8,348 nucleotides of DNA from Thermomicrobiales bacterium (GCA_025928535.1 JAICJJ010000097.1:1-8348); one strand, 5' to 3'. Shown: positions 1 through 6,560, numbered from the stretch's first letter. Numbers and translations are program-made. The notes: a model not told the origin generated them from the letters alone.

Positions 1-327
1 AAGCCCGATCTGGTGCTCCCCCGATTCGGCGTCGCGCTCTTCGTCAACGGCTGTTTCTGGCATTGGCATGGCTGCAAACGGAGCCGGATGCCGGCGACGA
101 ACCGGGAGTATTGGGAGCGCAAGATCGCCCGCAACGTCGCGCGCGACCGGGTGAACATCGCCGCCCTGGAAACGCTCGGGTGGGAGGTCCGCATGTTGTG
201 GGAATGCGAATTGACCGCAGCGACGAACGCATTGATCGCCGAATTGCTGGCGCGGGACAATCTCGCCGCGGCCCGGGCGCATTGCCGGCCGATCGCTACC
301 GAATCGGGCGCGGCGACCGGCGCCTGA
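1..327 (+). CDS. vsr: Very short patch repair endonuclease (Vsr family), 5'-truncated by window edge
   Basis: Vsr enzymes nick DNA next to T:G mismatches, which arise by deamination of 5-methylcytosine, and so start repair. The frame is open from base 1, and the first visible residues KPDLVLPRFG match the family block containing the metal-binding catalytic Asp (here window residue 3), so the true start lies upstream. The signature block FVNGCFWHWHGC follows, with the Cys/His pattern of the structural zinc site and the active-site His after FW. Next come MPATNREYW, KIARNVARDRVN and LGWEVRMLWECEL, all family hallmarks; the Cys of WECEL is the last expected zinc ligand. The position of E. coli His64 is Asn here, a substitution I recall in many homologues. 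The C-terminal tail after WECEL is about 35 residues. Vsr genes usually sit beside a cytosine-5 DNA methyltransferase; any partner would lie left of the window. The GTG at 13 is internal to the domain and is not the start. Confidence 0.93.
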   Translation, partial: KPDLVLPRFGVALFVNGCFWHWHGCKRSRMPATNREYWERKIARNVARDRVNIAALETLGWEVRMLWECELTAATNALIAELLARDNLAAARAHCRPIATESGAATGA

Positions 328-397
328 TCGGGGCGACGGCAACGCCCGCGATGGATGCGCGTCAGCGTCTTGCGTGAGACGCCGTGCGTCGTCTCAT

Positions 398-492
398 CGT
401 CATCCCGAGCGAAGTCGAAGGATCTCGTCGTTCTCTCCGACTTGCCGACTCGCCGACTCGTGGCGAGATGCTTTGACAAGCTCAGCATGACG
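398..492. repeat. Interspersed palindromic repeat, copy 1
   Basis: This is an imperfect inverted repeat. The left arm, 398-427, begins CGTCATCCCGAGCGAAG and ends GGATCTCG. The right arm, 464-492, begins CGAGATGCTTTGACAAG and ends CAGCATGACG. The arms pair over most of their length. The loop contains an 8-bp-period GACTC tandem (439-460). Related copies lie at 6693-6771 and 8225-8310 in this window. It resembles REP-like intergenic elements; no coding function is suggested. Confidence 0.85.
439..460. repeat. 8-bp tandem repeat (GACTCGCC type)
   Basis: Almost three units of an 8-bp period are present: GACTTGCC, GACTCGCC, GACTCG. The array sits in the loop of the palindromic repeat at 398-492. 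The same GACTC/GAGTC core at 8-bp spacing recurs at four other places in the window. Confidence 0.7.
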
Positions 493-585
493 AAGGCGCG
501 GCCACGCCGCAAAAACGTTGAGCCGCACTCTCCACGATCGCTCGAATCCTGCTACCATGACGAACCGACGATGGCCGTCAAGCCT

Positions 586-592
586 AGAGGAG
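586..592 (+). promoter_or_regulatory. Ribosome binding site that sets the start of the 82-residue gene
   Basis: AGAGGAG lies six bases before the ATG at 599. It favours that ATG over the in-frame TTG at 518 and ATG at 557, neither of which has a comparable site. An extended -10-like TGCTACCAT lies at 550-558, but no matching -35 box is visible, so a promoter is not claimed. Confidence 0.7.
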
Positions 593-598
593 ATCGGA

Positions 599-847
599 AT
601 GAAAGTGACGACGATCCGACCGGATGAAGCCCCGCCCAAGCCGCGCCCAACGGCGAGCAAGATGACCCGGCAGGTCGAAGAGATGCTGGCCAATCTCAAG
701 CCGGGATCGGTCACCAAGATCGACCTCGAAGGCAATGAAACGGCGCGCGGCGTCAAATCGTCCATCACGCGCGCCGCCCGGCGGATGGGCAAGGAGGTCG
801 ATCTCTGGGACGCCGCGGGGTCGGTCTTCGTCCAACAGCGCGGCTGA
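599..847 (+). CDS. Small basic hypothetical protein, 82 residues
   Basis: I do not recognise this family. The start is chosen from the strong AGAGGAG six bases upstream. Residues 8-18 are Pro-rich and probably flexible. Residues 22-33 (MTRQVEEMLANL) look like an amphipathic helix. KPGSVTKIDLEGNETARGVKSSITRAARRMGK (34-65, split here only by description) reads as a beta-turn followed by a second helix rich in Arg and Lys. The end, EVDLWDAAGSVFVQQ (66-80), looks like a beta hairpin. Helix plus basic helix plus C-terminal hairpin would suit a small winged-helix-like or other nucleic-acid-binding fold, but this is inference from pattern alone. There is no signal peptide or membrane segment. The gene lies 107 bases before the amidase gene on the same strand, so co-transcription is possible. 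Codon use is GC-rich like its neighbours, which supports real coding. Confidence 0.75.
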   Translation: MKVTTIRPDEAPPKPRPTASKMTRQVEEMLANLKPGSVTKIDLEGNETARGVKSSITRAARRMGKEVDLWDAAGSVFVQQRG

Positions 848-954
848 GGCGCGGCGGCATCGGGCCGCTCCGCCCGCGTTTCGCTTCTCTGCGATACTCC
901 GCCGCGTTCGGACATTCGACGCGACGCCGCGTGGCGTTGGGAGGGAAGTGCGCG

Positions 955-1896
955 ATGCCGCAGACGTATCGTCTCGACAAGAACGCGATCCACTGCCGCT
1001 GGAACCGCGATTTGCCGCCCGCGCTGACGATCGACCCCGGCGACACGGTCATATTTGAAACGCCGGAGATCACCCGCGGCCAGATCACCCGCGAATCGAC
1101 GAGCGAAGCGCTCAAGACGCTCGAATTCGCCCTGATCCATCAGATCAGTGGCCCGGTGGCCATTCGCGGGGCCGAACCGGGCGACACGCTGGTGGTCGAG
1201 ATTCTCGACGTCAAGCCGAAAGCATGGGGCTACACCTTCGTCCTGCCCGGCTTCAACCTGTTGACCGATGACCCGGCGTTTCAGGAACCGTTCCTCATGA
1301 CCTGGGATCTGAGCGAGGGAACGAAAGCCGAATTCAAGCCGGGGATCGTCGTGCCGCTGCAGCCGTTTTGCGGCGTGATGGGCGTCGCGCCGGGCGAACC
1401 GGGCGAGCACAACACCGTGCCGCCGCGCCGGGTCGGCGGCAACATCGACATCCGCCAGCTGGTTGCCGGATCGACGCTCTGGCTGCCGATCGAAGCGCCG
1501 GGCGCCCTCTTTTCCTGCGGCGACGTCCATGGCAATCAGGGCGATGGCGAAGTCTGCGGCACCGGAATCGAAATGGAATCACTGGTGACGCTCCGCTTCG
1601 ATCTGCGGAAAGGCGAAAACCTGCCGGAACTGCGCTTCCAGATGAGCGGCCGCATGACCGACGCCTGGAACTCCGCCGGCTGGTACTGCACGACCGCCCA
1701 CGGCCCCGACCTCTGGCAAAACACCCAGCAGGCCATCCGCTACATGATCGACTGGCTGAAGCGGGAGCATGGTCTGACCGACCACGAAGCGTTCGCCCTC
1801 TGCTCGGTCGCCTGCGATCTGAAGATCAGCGAAGTCGTCGACGCCCCGAACTGGATCGTCACCGCCGCCATGCCGCTTGGCGTGTTCGTGGGCTGA
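955..1896 (+). CDS. Acetamidase/formamidase family protein
   Basis: Members of the FmdA/AmdA family hydrolyse short aliphatic amides such as formamide or acetamide to the acid and ammonia in the cytoplasm, allowing amides to serve as a nitrogen source. The product has 313 residues, the usual length for the shorter family members. Family blocks are visible in order: DPGDTVIFETPE (27-38), GPVAIRGAEPGDTLVVEI with the family's GDTL turn (66-83), FCGVMGVAP (138-146), the core GGNIDIRQL (161-169), and ALFSCGDVHGNQGDGEVCGT (184-203), whose Asp, His and Glu residues form the metal/active-site region. The C-terminal CSVACDLKISEVVDAPNW (283-300) is also typical. The ATG at 955 is preferred over the in-frame GTG at 931 because GGAGGGA (940-946) lies eight bases before it and the domain begins there. 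Exact substrate cannot be told. The nearest upstream gene encodes a small unknown protein; downstream is a repeat region and then the convergent NRPS-like operon. Confidence 0.95.
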   Translation: MPQTYRLDKNAIHCRWNRDLPPALTIDPGDTVIFETPEITRGQITRESTSEALKTLEFALIHQISGPVAIRGAEPGDTLVVEILDVKPKAWGYTFVLPGFNLLTDDPAFQEPFLMTWDLSEGTKAEFKPGIVVPLQPFCGVMGVAPGEPGEHNTVPPRRVGGNIDIRQLVAGSTLWLPIEAPGALFSCGDVHGNQGDGEVCGTGIEMESLVTLRFDLRKGENLPELRFQMSGRMTDAWNSAGWYCTTAHGPDLWQNTQQAIRYMIDWLKREHGLTDHEAFALCSVACDLKISEVVDAPNWIVTAAMPLGVFVG

Positions 1897-1928
1897 GTCG
1901 AGAAGTCGAGAAGTCGAGAAGTCGAGGA
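1897..1928. repeat. 8-bp tandem repeat (GTCGAGAA x4)
   Basis: Three exact GTCGAGAA units and a fourth, GTCGAGGA, begin at the base after the TGA stop of the amidase gene. The block that follows (GAGAGCGTAGCC, then GTCGTCATCCT near 1965) has a diverged counterpart at 6647-6700, so the tandem appears to be the edge of a larger composite repeat. Confidence 0.85.
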
Positions 1929-1991
1929 GAGCGTAGCCGGGGCGGCGAGTCGGCACGAGGTCGTCATCCTGGGGCGCCGTTCCCGCCAGTT

Positions 1992-2096
1992 GTAGGGGCG
2001 CTGCTTGCTGCGCCCATCGGCCGCAGGCCGATAACCGTTGTTGGATGGACTGGAGTGGTCCTCCGGACCACCGGGCGCAGCAAGCAGCGCCCCTAC
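1992..2096. repeat. Small element with perfect 24-bp terminal inverted repeats and two inner hairpins
   Basis: The left arm (1992-2015, GTAGGGGCGCTGCTTGC...) is the exact reverse complement of the right arm (2073-2096, ...GCAAGCAGCGCCCCTAC). The 57-base interior holds two more hairpins: ATCGGCC-GCA-GGCCGAT (2016-2032, perfect 7-bp stem) directly against the left arm, and TGGTCC-TCC-GGACCA (2056-2070, 6-bp stem). Folded as a single strand it would make a long stem with two short side arms. It encodes nothing. It lies between convergent genes and could act as a bidirectional transcription stop, though there is no T tract. It may be a REP/MITE-type mobile repeat; no flanking target duplication is evident. 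Confidence 0.85.
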
Positions 2097-2131
2097 GAAT
2101 GTCAGGCGCGCAAAACGCTGACGCGCACCCG

Positions 2132-4630
2132 TCACCGCGCTGCGCGCTCGGCGTCAGCCTCGATCTCTTCGAGCAACGACCGGACGATGTCGGCCAGCGC
2201 GGCGGTGTGGTCGCGCAGATACGTGCCGTGCTGGCCCGGCAGCGCCCGCACGGCCAGCGCTGCCGCCGCCACGCCGTCCCAGCCGAGCGTCGGGTCGGCG
2301 CGCAGCCACGTCGAGTTCGCCAGCAGGGTGACGCGGCCCGGATAGGCGACCGGCGCGATGCGGCTCAAGAGCCGGGCGCGCGGGGCGCGCAATCCCTGAT
2401 CGAGGCCGCTCGCCGCTGCCTCGTCGCCATCGTCGGCGGCGGGCGCCTCCAGCCGATTCCCTGCCGGCGACGAACCGCCCGACCGGCCGCGACGGGAACG
2501 CTGGCCGCTCGGCTTCGCCGCCGGGTGGCGCGTGTCGAGCAAGATCAGATGCGGGGCCGCCTCGCCCTCGGCATGGAGGCGACGGCCCATCGCCAGCGCC
2601 AGCATCCCGCCGACGCACCCGCCGAACAGCAGAAAGGGTCCGACCGGCTGCCGGGCGCGCAATTCGCGCACGTAATCGGCCGCCGTCGCTTCGAGCCAGC
2701 GTTCCGGATCGACGTCCGCATCGACCGGGGCCGCGAAGAAGCCGAAACAAGGCCGATCCAGGCCGACTTGCCGGGCGAGCTTGGCGAAGCGGAACAACGC
2801 CGCGCCGCCGCCCGCGCCCCCCGGCACGAGAAAGACCGACCGCCGCTCCCCCGCGGGCTGGAGCGCGACCAACGCCGGCGTTCCGGCGGAGACGCCCCCG
2901 TGGCGCAGATCGTCAATGCGGCGGGCGAAGCCGGCGACGGTCGGTGACTCGAACAACATCCGGGCTTGAATCGGCAATTGCAGATCGGCGCGCAGGCGGG
3001 CGACGGCCTCGGCGACCAGCAACGAATGCCCGCCGAGGTCGAAAAAATCATCGTCGCGCCCGACCCGATCGACGCCGAGCGCCGCCCGCCAGACGCTCGC
3101 CACCGCCGCCTCGGTCGGCGTCCGCGGCGCCGTCCCGAGGGTCGCCGGGAGCGCCGGCCGGGACGTCGGCCGCTCGTCTCGATCGATCGCACTGCCACCG
3201 GGAGCGCCGGTCAACGCGGCAAGACCGGAAAGCCGCCGATCGGGGTCGTCCGCCGCCATCTCGAGCAAGCGCGCGAAACGGTCGAGCATCGCCGCGATGG
3301 TCGCCCGATCGAAGCGATCGACGGCAGAGACGATCGCCAGCGAGAATCCGCCAGGCCGCTCCTCGACGATGGCGTTGAGGTCGAACGGCGCCCGATCCGC
3401 CGCGACCGCCAGCCGCTCGATGATGACGTTCCCGGCGCTCCGTGACGGATCGGGCGGCCCCGGCATGGCGAACCCCGCCGAGACGATCGGAGCGCCTGGA
3501 GCCGCCAGCGCCCGGTCGATCGGCGCCAAGCGATGGTCGTAGGCGTCGAGGGCGACCTGCCGGACGCGGCGCAGGATGGTCCGAAACGTCGGGTCGCCGT
3601 CCAGATCGACCCGGAAAACGAGCGAGTTGGCGCACGGCCCGACGACGCCGTGGTCGCCAGGCCGGCCCCGGCCGGAAACGGACGACCCGACCGCGATGTC
3701 GCGCTGCCCGGTTTCATGGGCCAGCAACGCCAACCACCCCGCCAGCAACGTCATGAACCGGGTTGCCCGCTCGTCGCGCGCGAGTCGGTCCAGCCGTTCG
3801 ACGGTCGCGGCCGGCACGCCGCATTCGACGCGAGCCGTGGCCGCCGAGGGGATCGCCGGCCGCGCGCGATCGAGCGGCAGCCAGAGTGGCTCCACGCCGG
3901 CCAACCGCTCGGTCCACCACGCCAGTTGGCGCGCGCCGTCGTCGCTGGCCAGCCATCGCCGCTGCCGGGCGACAAACCCGCCGAATTGCGGCGCCGCGTC
4001 CAGGTCCGGCGCGCGTCCCTCGACCAGGGCCGGATAGAGGCGCGTCAACTCGTCCAGCACGATCTGGAACGAGCGCTCGTCGGCGGCAAGCACATGCATC
4101 GTCAGCACGAGCAGATGGTCGTTCGGGTCGATGCGCAACAGCCGCCCCCGGAGCAGCGGCCCCCGCGCCAGATCGAACGGTTCCCGGGCTTCTTCGAGGA
4201 CCCGAAAGCGCAGGTAGAGCGCCCAATCATCGGTCGCGGTCGGATCGACCTGCGCCTTGATCGTCGCAACGGGGAGCGCCCACGGCGCGGGATCGCGCAA
4301 TTCCCGCACGGGACGGCCATCCCGTTCGACAAACGCCGTCCGCAGCGATTCGTGCCGCGCGACGATCGCGCCGACGCTGCGTTCCAGCGCCGCGACATCG
4401 AGCCGCCCCCGCAGCCGGACGACGCATGGCAGCGCATGGGCGGGTCCGCCGCCCGCCTGTTCGCGCCGCCAGATACGCTCCTGGGCGGGCGTCAGCGGGG
4501 CGGCGCCGTCGGTCCAATTGTCGCCGGTCGGCGCATCGACCAACGCGCGAGCGGCCCGCGCCCGAGCCAGCGCGCGCGCGAATTGTTCCGTCGAAAGATG
4601 CGGCGGCGGCACGGCGTCGGCATCGGTCAC
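2132..4630 (-). CDS. NRPS-like protein: condensation, thiolation, thioesterase (C-T-TE)
   Basis: This 832-residue cytoplasmic assembly-line protein has three domains. Residues about 45-475 form a condensation domain: LTPAQERIW (C1), RHESLRT (92-98, C2), VGPCANSLVFRVDL (C5 type) and DRFD..TI..ML near 440 (C7). The C3 motif HHxxxDG reads HVLAADE (179-185), so the second, catalytic His is Val180. Residues about 503-575 form a carrier domain with DDFFDLGGHSLL; Ser536 would carry phosphopantetheine. Residues about 597-825 form a type I alpha/beta-hydrolase thioesterase. Its nucleophile motif GxSxG reads GGCVGG with Cys672; Asp699 (LLDTR) and His801 (GQHGTYL) complete a plausible triad. A low-complexity stretch rich in Arg, Ser, Gly and Asp (704-745) lies in the lid region. 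The GTG start at 4630 is set by AAGGAG seven bases upstream. The frame stays open upstream but has no site and lacks domain homology there. The gene follows the A-T gene by 34 bases. It contains no A domain, so loading of its carrier must occur in trans. Product unknown. Confidence 0.94.
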   Translation of the reverse strand: MTDADAVPPPHLSTEQFARALARARAARALVDAPTGDNWTDGAAPLTPAQERIWRREQAGGGPAHALPCVVRLRGRLDVAALERSVGAIVARHESLRTAFVERDGRPVRELRDPAPWALPVATIKAQVDPTATDDWALYLRFRVLEEAREPFDLARGPLLRGRLLRIDPNDHLLVLTMHVLAADERSFQIVLDELTRLYPALVEGRAPDLDAAPQFGGFVARQRRWLASDDGARQLAWWTERLAGVEPLWLPLDRARPAIPSAATARVECGVPAATVERLDRLARDERATRFMTLLAGWLALLAHETGQRDIAVGSSVSGRGRPGDHGVVGPCANSLVFRVDLDGDPTFRTILRRVRQVALDAYDHRLAPIDRALAAPGAPIVSAGFAMPGPPDPSRSAGNVIIERLAVAADRAPFDLNAIVEERPGGFSLAIVSAVDRFDRATIAAMLDRFARLLEMAADDPDRRLSGLAALTGAPGGSAIDRDERPTSRPALPATLGTAPRTPTEAAVASVWRAALGVDRVGRDDDFFDLGGHSLLVAEAVARLRADLQLPIQARMLFESPTVAGFARRIDDLRHGGVSAGTPALVALQPAGERRSVFLVPGGAGGGAALFRFAKLARQVGLDRPCFGFFAAPVDADVDPERWLEATAADYVRELRARQPVGPFLLFGGCVGGMLALAMGRRLHAEGEAAPHLILLDTRHPAAKPSGQRSRRGRSGGSSPAGNRLEAPAADDGDEAAASGLDQGLRAPRARLLSRIAPVAYPGRVTLLANSTWLRADPTLGWDGVAAAALAVRALPGQHGTYLRDHTAALADIVRSLLEEIEADAERAAR

Positions 4631-4637
4631 CCGGCGG

Positions 4638-4643
4638 CTCCTT
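4638..4643 (-). promoter_or_regulatory. Ribosome binding site that sets the GTG start of the C-T-TE gene
   Basis: Read on the minus strand, AAGGAG lies seven bases before the GTG at 4630. It sits in the 34-base gap after the stop of the upstream A-T gene, which supports translation as a second cistron of one mRNA and excludes the longer open frame reaching to 4888. Confidence 0.8.
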
Positions 4644-4664
4644 GCATGCGCGTCGGCGTCGCGT

Positions 4665-6551
4665 TCATGCGTCCGCGGGCTCGCCGGGCGCGGCGCCGGC
4701 CAGCACGGTCTGCAACTGGTTCTCGACGATCGCGGCGATGGCGGCGACGTCGAGATGGTCGAGCACCTCGGCCAGCGACAGTTCCACCCCGAACGTCTCG
4801 CACGCGCCGGCCGCGATGCGGCCGGCGGCGAGGGAATCGCCACCGAGATCGAGCAGGCGATCGAAGCGGCCGATGCGCGGCTGCCCAAGGACCTCCGTCC
4901 AGATGTCGGCGACGGCGCGCTCAGCCGCCGTCCGCGGCGCGGCGAAGCGGCGCGGCGCCCTGCCGTCGTCGGGTCGATCGGTCAGGCCAAGCGCATGCGC
5001 CAGGCCGACCCGTCGCGGCTTGCCGGTCCCCGTGGTCGGCAATCGATCGACCACGACGATGCGGCGCGGCGCCTTGTGCCACGCCAGCCGCCGCGTCACG
5101 AAAGCGCGCAGATCGCCCGGTTCGATCGTCATCCCGTCGCGAGCGACAATCGCGGCAGCGACTTCTTCGCCCAGACGCTCGTCGGGCATGGCGAACACCG
5201 TCGCCGCGGCCACGGCCGGATGCTCCCGCAGCGTCGCTTCCACTTCGAGCGGCGACACCTTCTGGCCGCCGCGATTGATCATTTCCTTCAGCCGGCCGGT
5301 GAGGAAAAGGTAGCCGTCCTGGTCGATCGAGCCGAGATCGCCGGTCCGCAGCCAGCCGTCACCGGTGAACGCTGCAGCATTTCCGTCCGGATCGTCCAGG
5401 TAGCCGGCCATCACGTTGGGGCCGCGCACGATCACCTCGCCGACGAGCCCGGCCGGCAATGGTTCGTCCGCTTCGTCGACGATGCGAATTTCGCAGCCGA
5501 CCGGCACGCCGACCGAACCCGCCTTGCGGACGCGCGGCGGCAGCGGATTGCTCGTCATCGTCGGCGACGTTTCGGTCAAGCCGTAGCCTTCGAGCACCGG
5601 GGCGGCGAACGAGCGCTCGATCCGCTCCAGCGCCGCCGGAGGCAACGACGCCCCGCCCGAGCGCAGGAAGCGAATGGGCGCCCGGCCGGCGAGGTCGGCC
5701 GCCGACGCCGCGTGGTCGAGCACGGCCAGATGCATCGCCGGGGCGCCGGTGATCCAGGTCGGCTGAAAGGCGTCGAGCGCGGCGACGAGTTGGGCGGGAT
5801 CGAATCCCGGCAGACAGACGACGCTGCCCCCGGCCGTCAACGCCGTGAGAAGATTGCCGATCTGGTAGATGTGGTGCATCGGGATCAGGCTGACGCAGCG
5901 ATCGTCGGGCGTCAGGCCGAGCGCCGGCCCGTTCGCCGCGGCCGCGCCGCAGAGATTGGCGTGCGTCAGCGGTACGATTTTCGGCAACCCGGTCGTGCCG
6001 GAGGTTTGCAGCAGGAGCGCGATGTCGCCCGCCGTCGGCTCGACGTCAGGGCATGGCGCGACCGCTCGCCGGGTGACTGAGAGCGCGAACCGCCCGGCTG
6101 GTCCTGCCGGCTCTGGCGTCAGATCGATGAGCGGCAGACCGAGCCGGCGCGTGGCCGCGCAAGCCGGCCCATCGCTCCCGACCGGCGCCACCAGCGCCGT
6201 CGCCCGCAACGCGCGCAGCAGATGCTCGAACTCCGGTTCGGCCATCTCCGGATTGAGGGGCGCGGCCGTCGTCGCCGCGGCGATCGTCAAGATCGCGACC
6301 GCCAGTTCCGGGCCGTCCGGCGCCGCGATCGCCAGGCGATCGCCGCGCCCGATCCCCATCGCGCGCAACGCTGGCCGGGTCGATTCCGCCTGCTCGGCAA
6401 GAAGCCGCCTGGTGAGCGGCGCCCGACCCGGGGCGAGAATCGCCGGCGCATCGGGGGTTTGCCGGGCGCCGCGCGCCAGCAGCAGGCCGACGTGGCGCGG
6501 CTGGCCTTCCCGCCGCGCGCCATCGCTTGGCCCAGGGTCACGTCCCGCCAC
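4665..6551 (-). CDS. NRPS-like protein: adenylation (acyl-CoA-synthetase type) plus thiolation (A-T)
   Basis: This 628-residue protein should activate a carboxylic acid as its acyl-AMP and transfer it to its own carrier domain. Residues about 20-525 are an ANL-superfamily adenylation domain: QTSGTTGLPK (182-191, A3 phosphate loop), YGLTETSP (323-330, A5), GWLRTGDLG (399-407, A7), GRLKEMINRGGQKVSP (419-434, A8 hinge) and TTGTGKPRR with the catalytic Lys511 (A10). MTSNPLPPRVRKAGSVG (332-348) and the A8 wording match acyl-CoA synthetases of the oxalate-CoA ligase (AAE3/Pcs60) branch. The A4 region reads IPMHHIYQIG (223-232), with His rather than the Asp that amino-acid A domains use to hold the alpha-amine, so the substrate is probably not an alpha-amino acid. 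Residues about 541-615 form a carrier domain with LLDLGGDSL; Ser573 is the pantetheine site. The GTG at 6551 has GGCGGAG nine bases upstream. ATGs at 6632 and 6698 extend into repeat DNA and lack a site. It is the first gene of the operon with the C-T-TE gene. Confidence 0.94.
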   Translation of the reverse strand: MAGRDPGPSDGARREGQPRHVGLLLARGARQTPDAPAILAPGRAPLTRRLLAEQAESTRPALRAMGIGRGDRLAIAAPDGPELAVAILTIAAATTAAPLNPEMAEPEFEHLLRALRATALVAPVGSDGPACAATRRLGLPLIDLTPEPAGPAGRFALSVTRRAVAPCPDVEPTAGDIALLLQTSGTTGLPKIVPLTHANLCGAAAANGPALGLTPDDRCVSLIPMHHIYQIGNLLTALTAGGSVVCLPGFDPAQLVAALDAFQPTWITGAPAMHLAVLDHAASAADLAGRAPIRFLRSGGASLPPAALERIERSFAAPVLEGYGLTETSPTMTSNPLPPRVRKAGSVGVPVGCEIRIVDEADEPLPAGLVGEVIVRGPNVMAGYLDDPDGNAAAFTGDGWLRTGDLGSIDQDGYLFLTGRLKEMINRGGQKVSPLEVEATLREHPAVAAATVFAMPDERLGEEVAAAIVARDGMTIEPGDLRAFVTRRLAWHKAPRRIVVVDRLPTTGTGKPRRVGLAHALGLTDRPDDGRAPRRFAAPRTAAERAVADIWTEVLGQPRIGRFDRLLDLGGDSLAAGRIAAGACETFGVELSLAEVLDHLDVAAIAAIVENQLQTVLAGAAPGEPADA

Positions 6552-6560
6552 CGAACTGTT

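Noticed and set aside
365..382. Hairpin GCGTCT-TGCGTG-AGACGC downstream of the Vsr gene
   Set aside because: The stem is only 6 bp and no T tract follows, so a terminator call is not supported.
400..1530. Long minus-strand open frame (376 codons) over the small gene and amidase gene
   Set aside because: It is antisense to a clear acetamidase/formamidase gene and has Arg-rich, low-information composition typical of GC-rich shadow frames.
1897..1928. CRISPR array
   Set aside because: The units are 8 bp, adjacent, and without spacers; this is a simple tandem repeat.
1992..2096. tRNA-like or riboswitch structure
   Set aside because: The branched fold has no tRNA consensus bases or anticodon arm and lies between convergent gene ends rather than in a leader.
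3533..6080. Two long plus-strand open frames (581 and 607 codons) across the NRPS-like operon
   Set aside because: They oppose well-conserved A, C, T and TE motifs on the minus strand; their translations are Arg/Pro/Gly-rich with no domain pattern.
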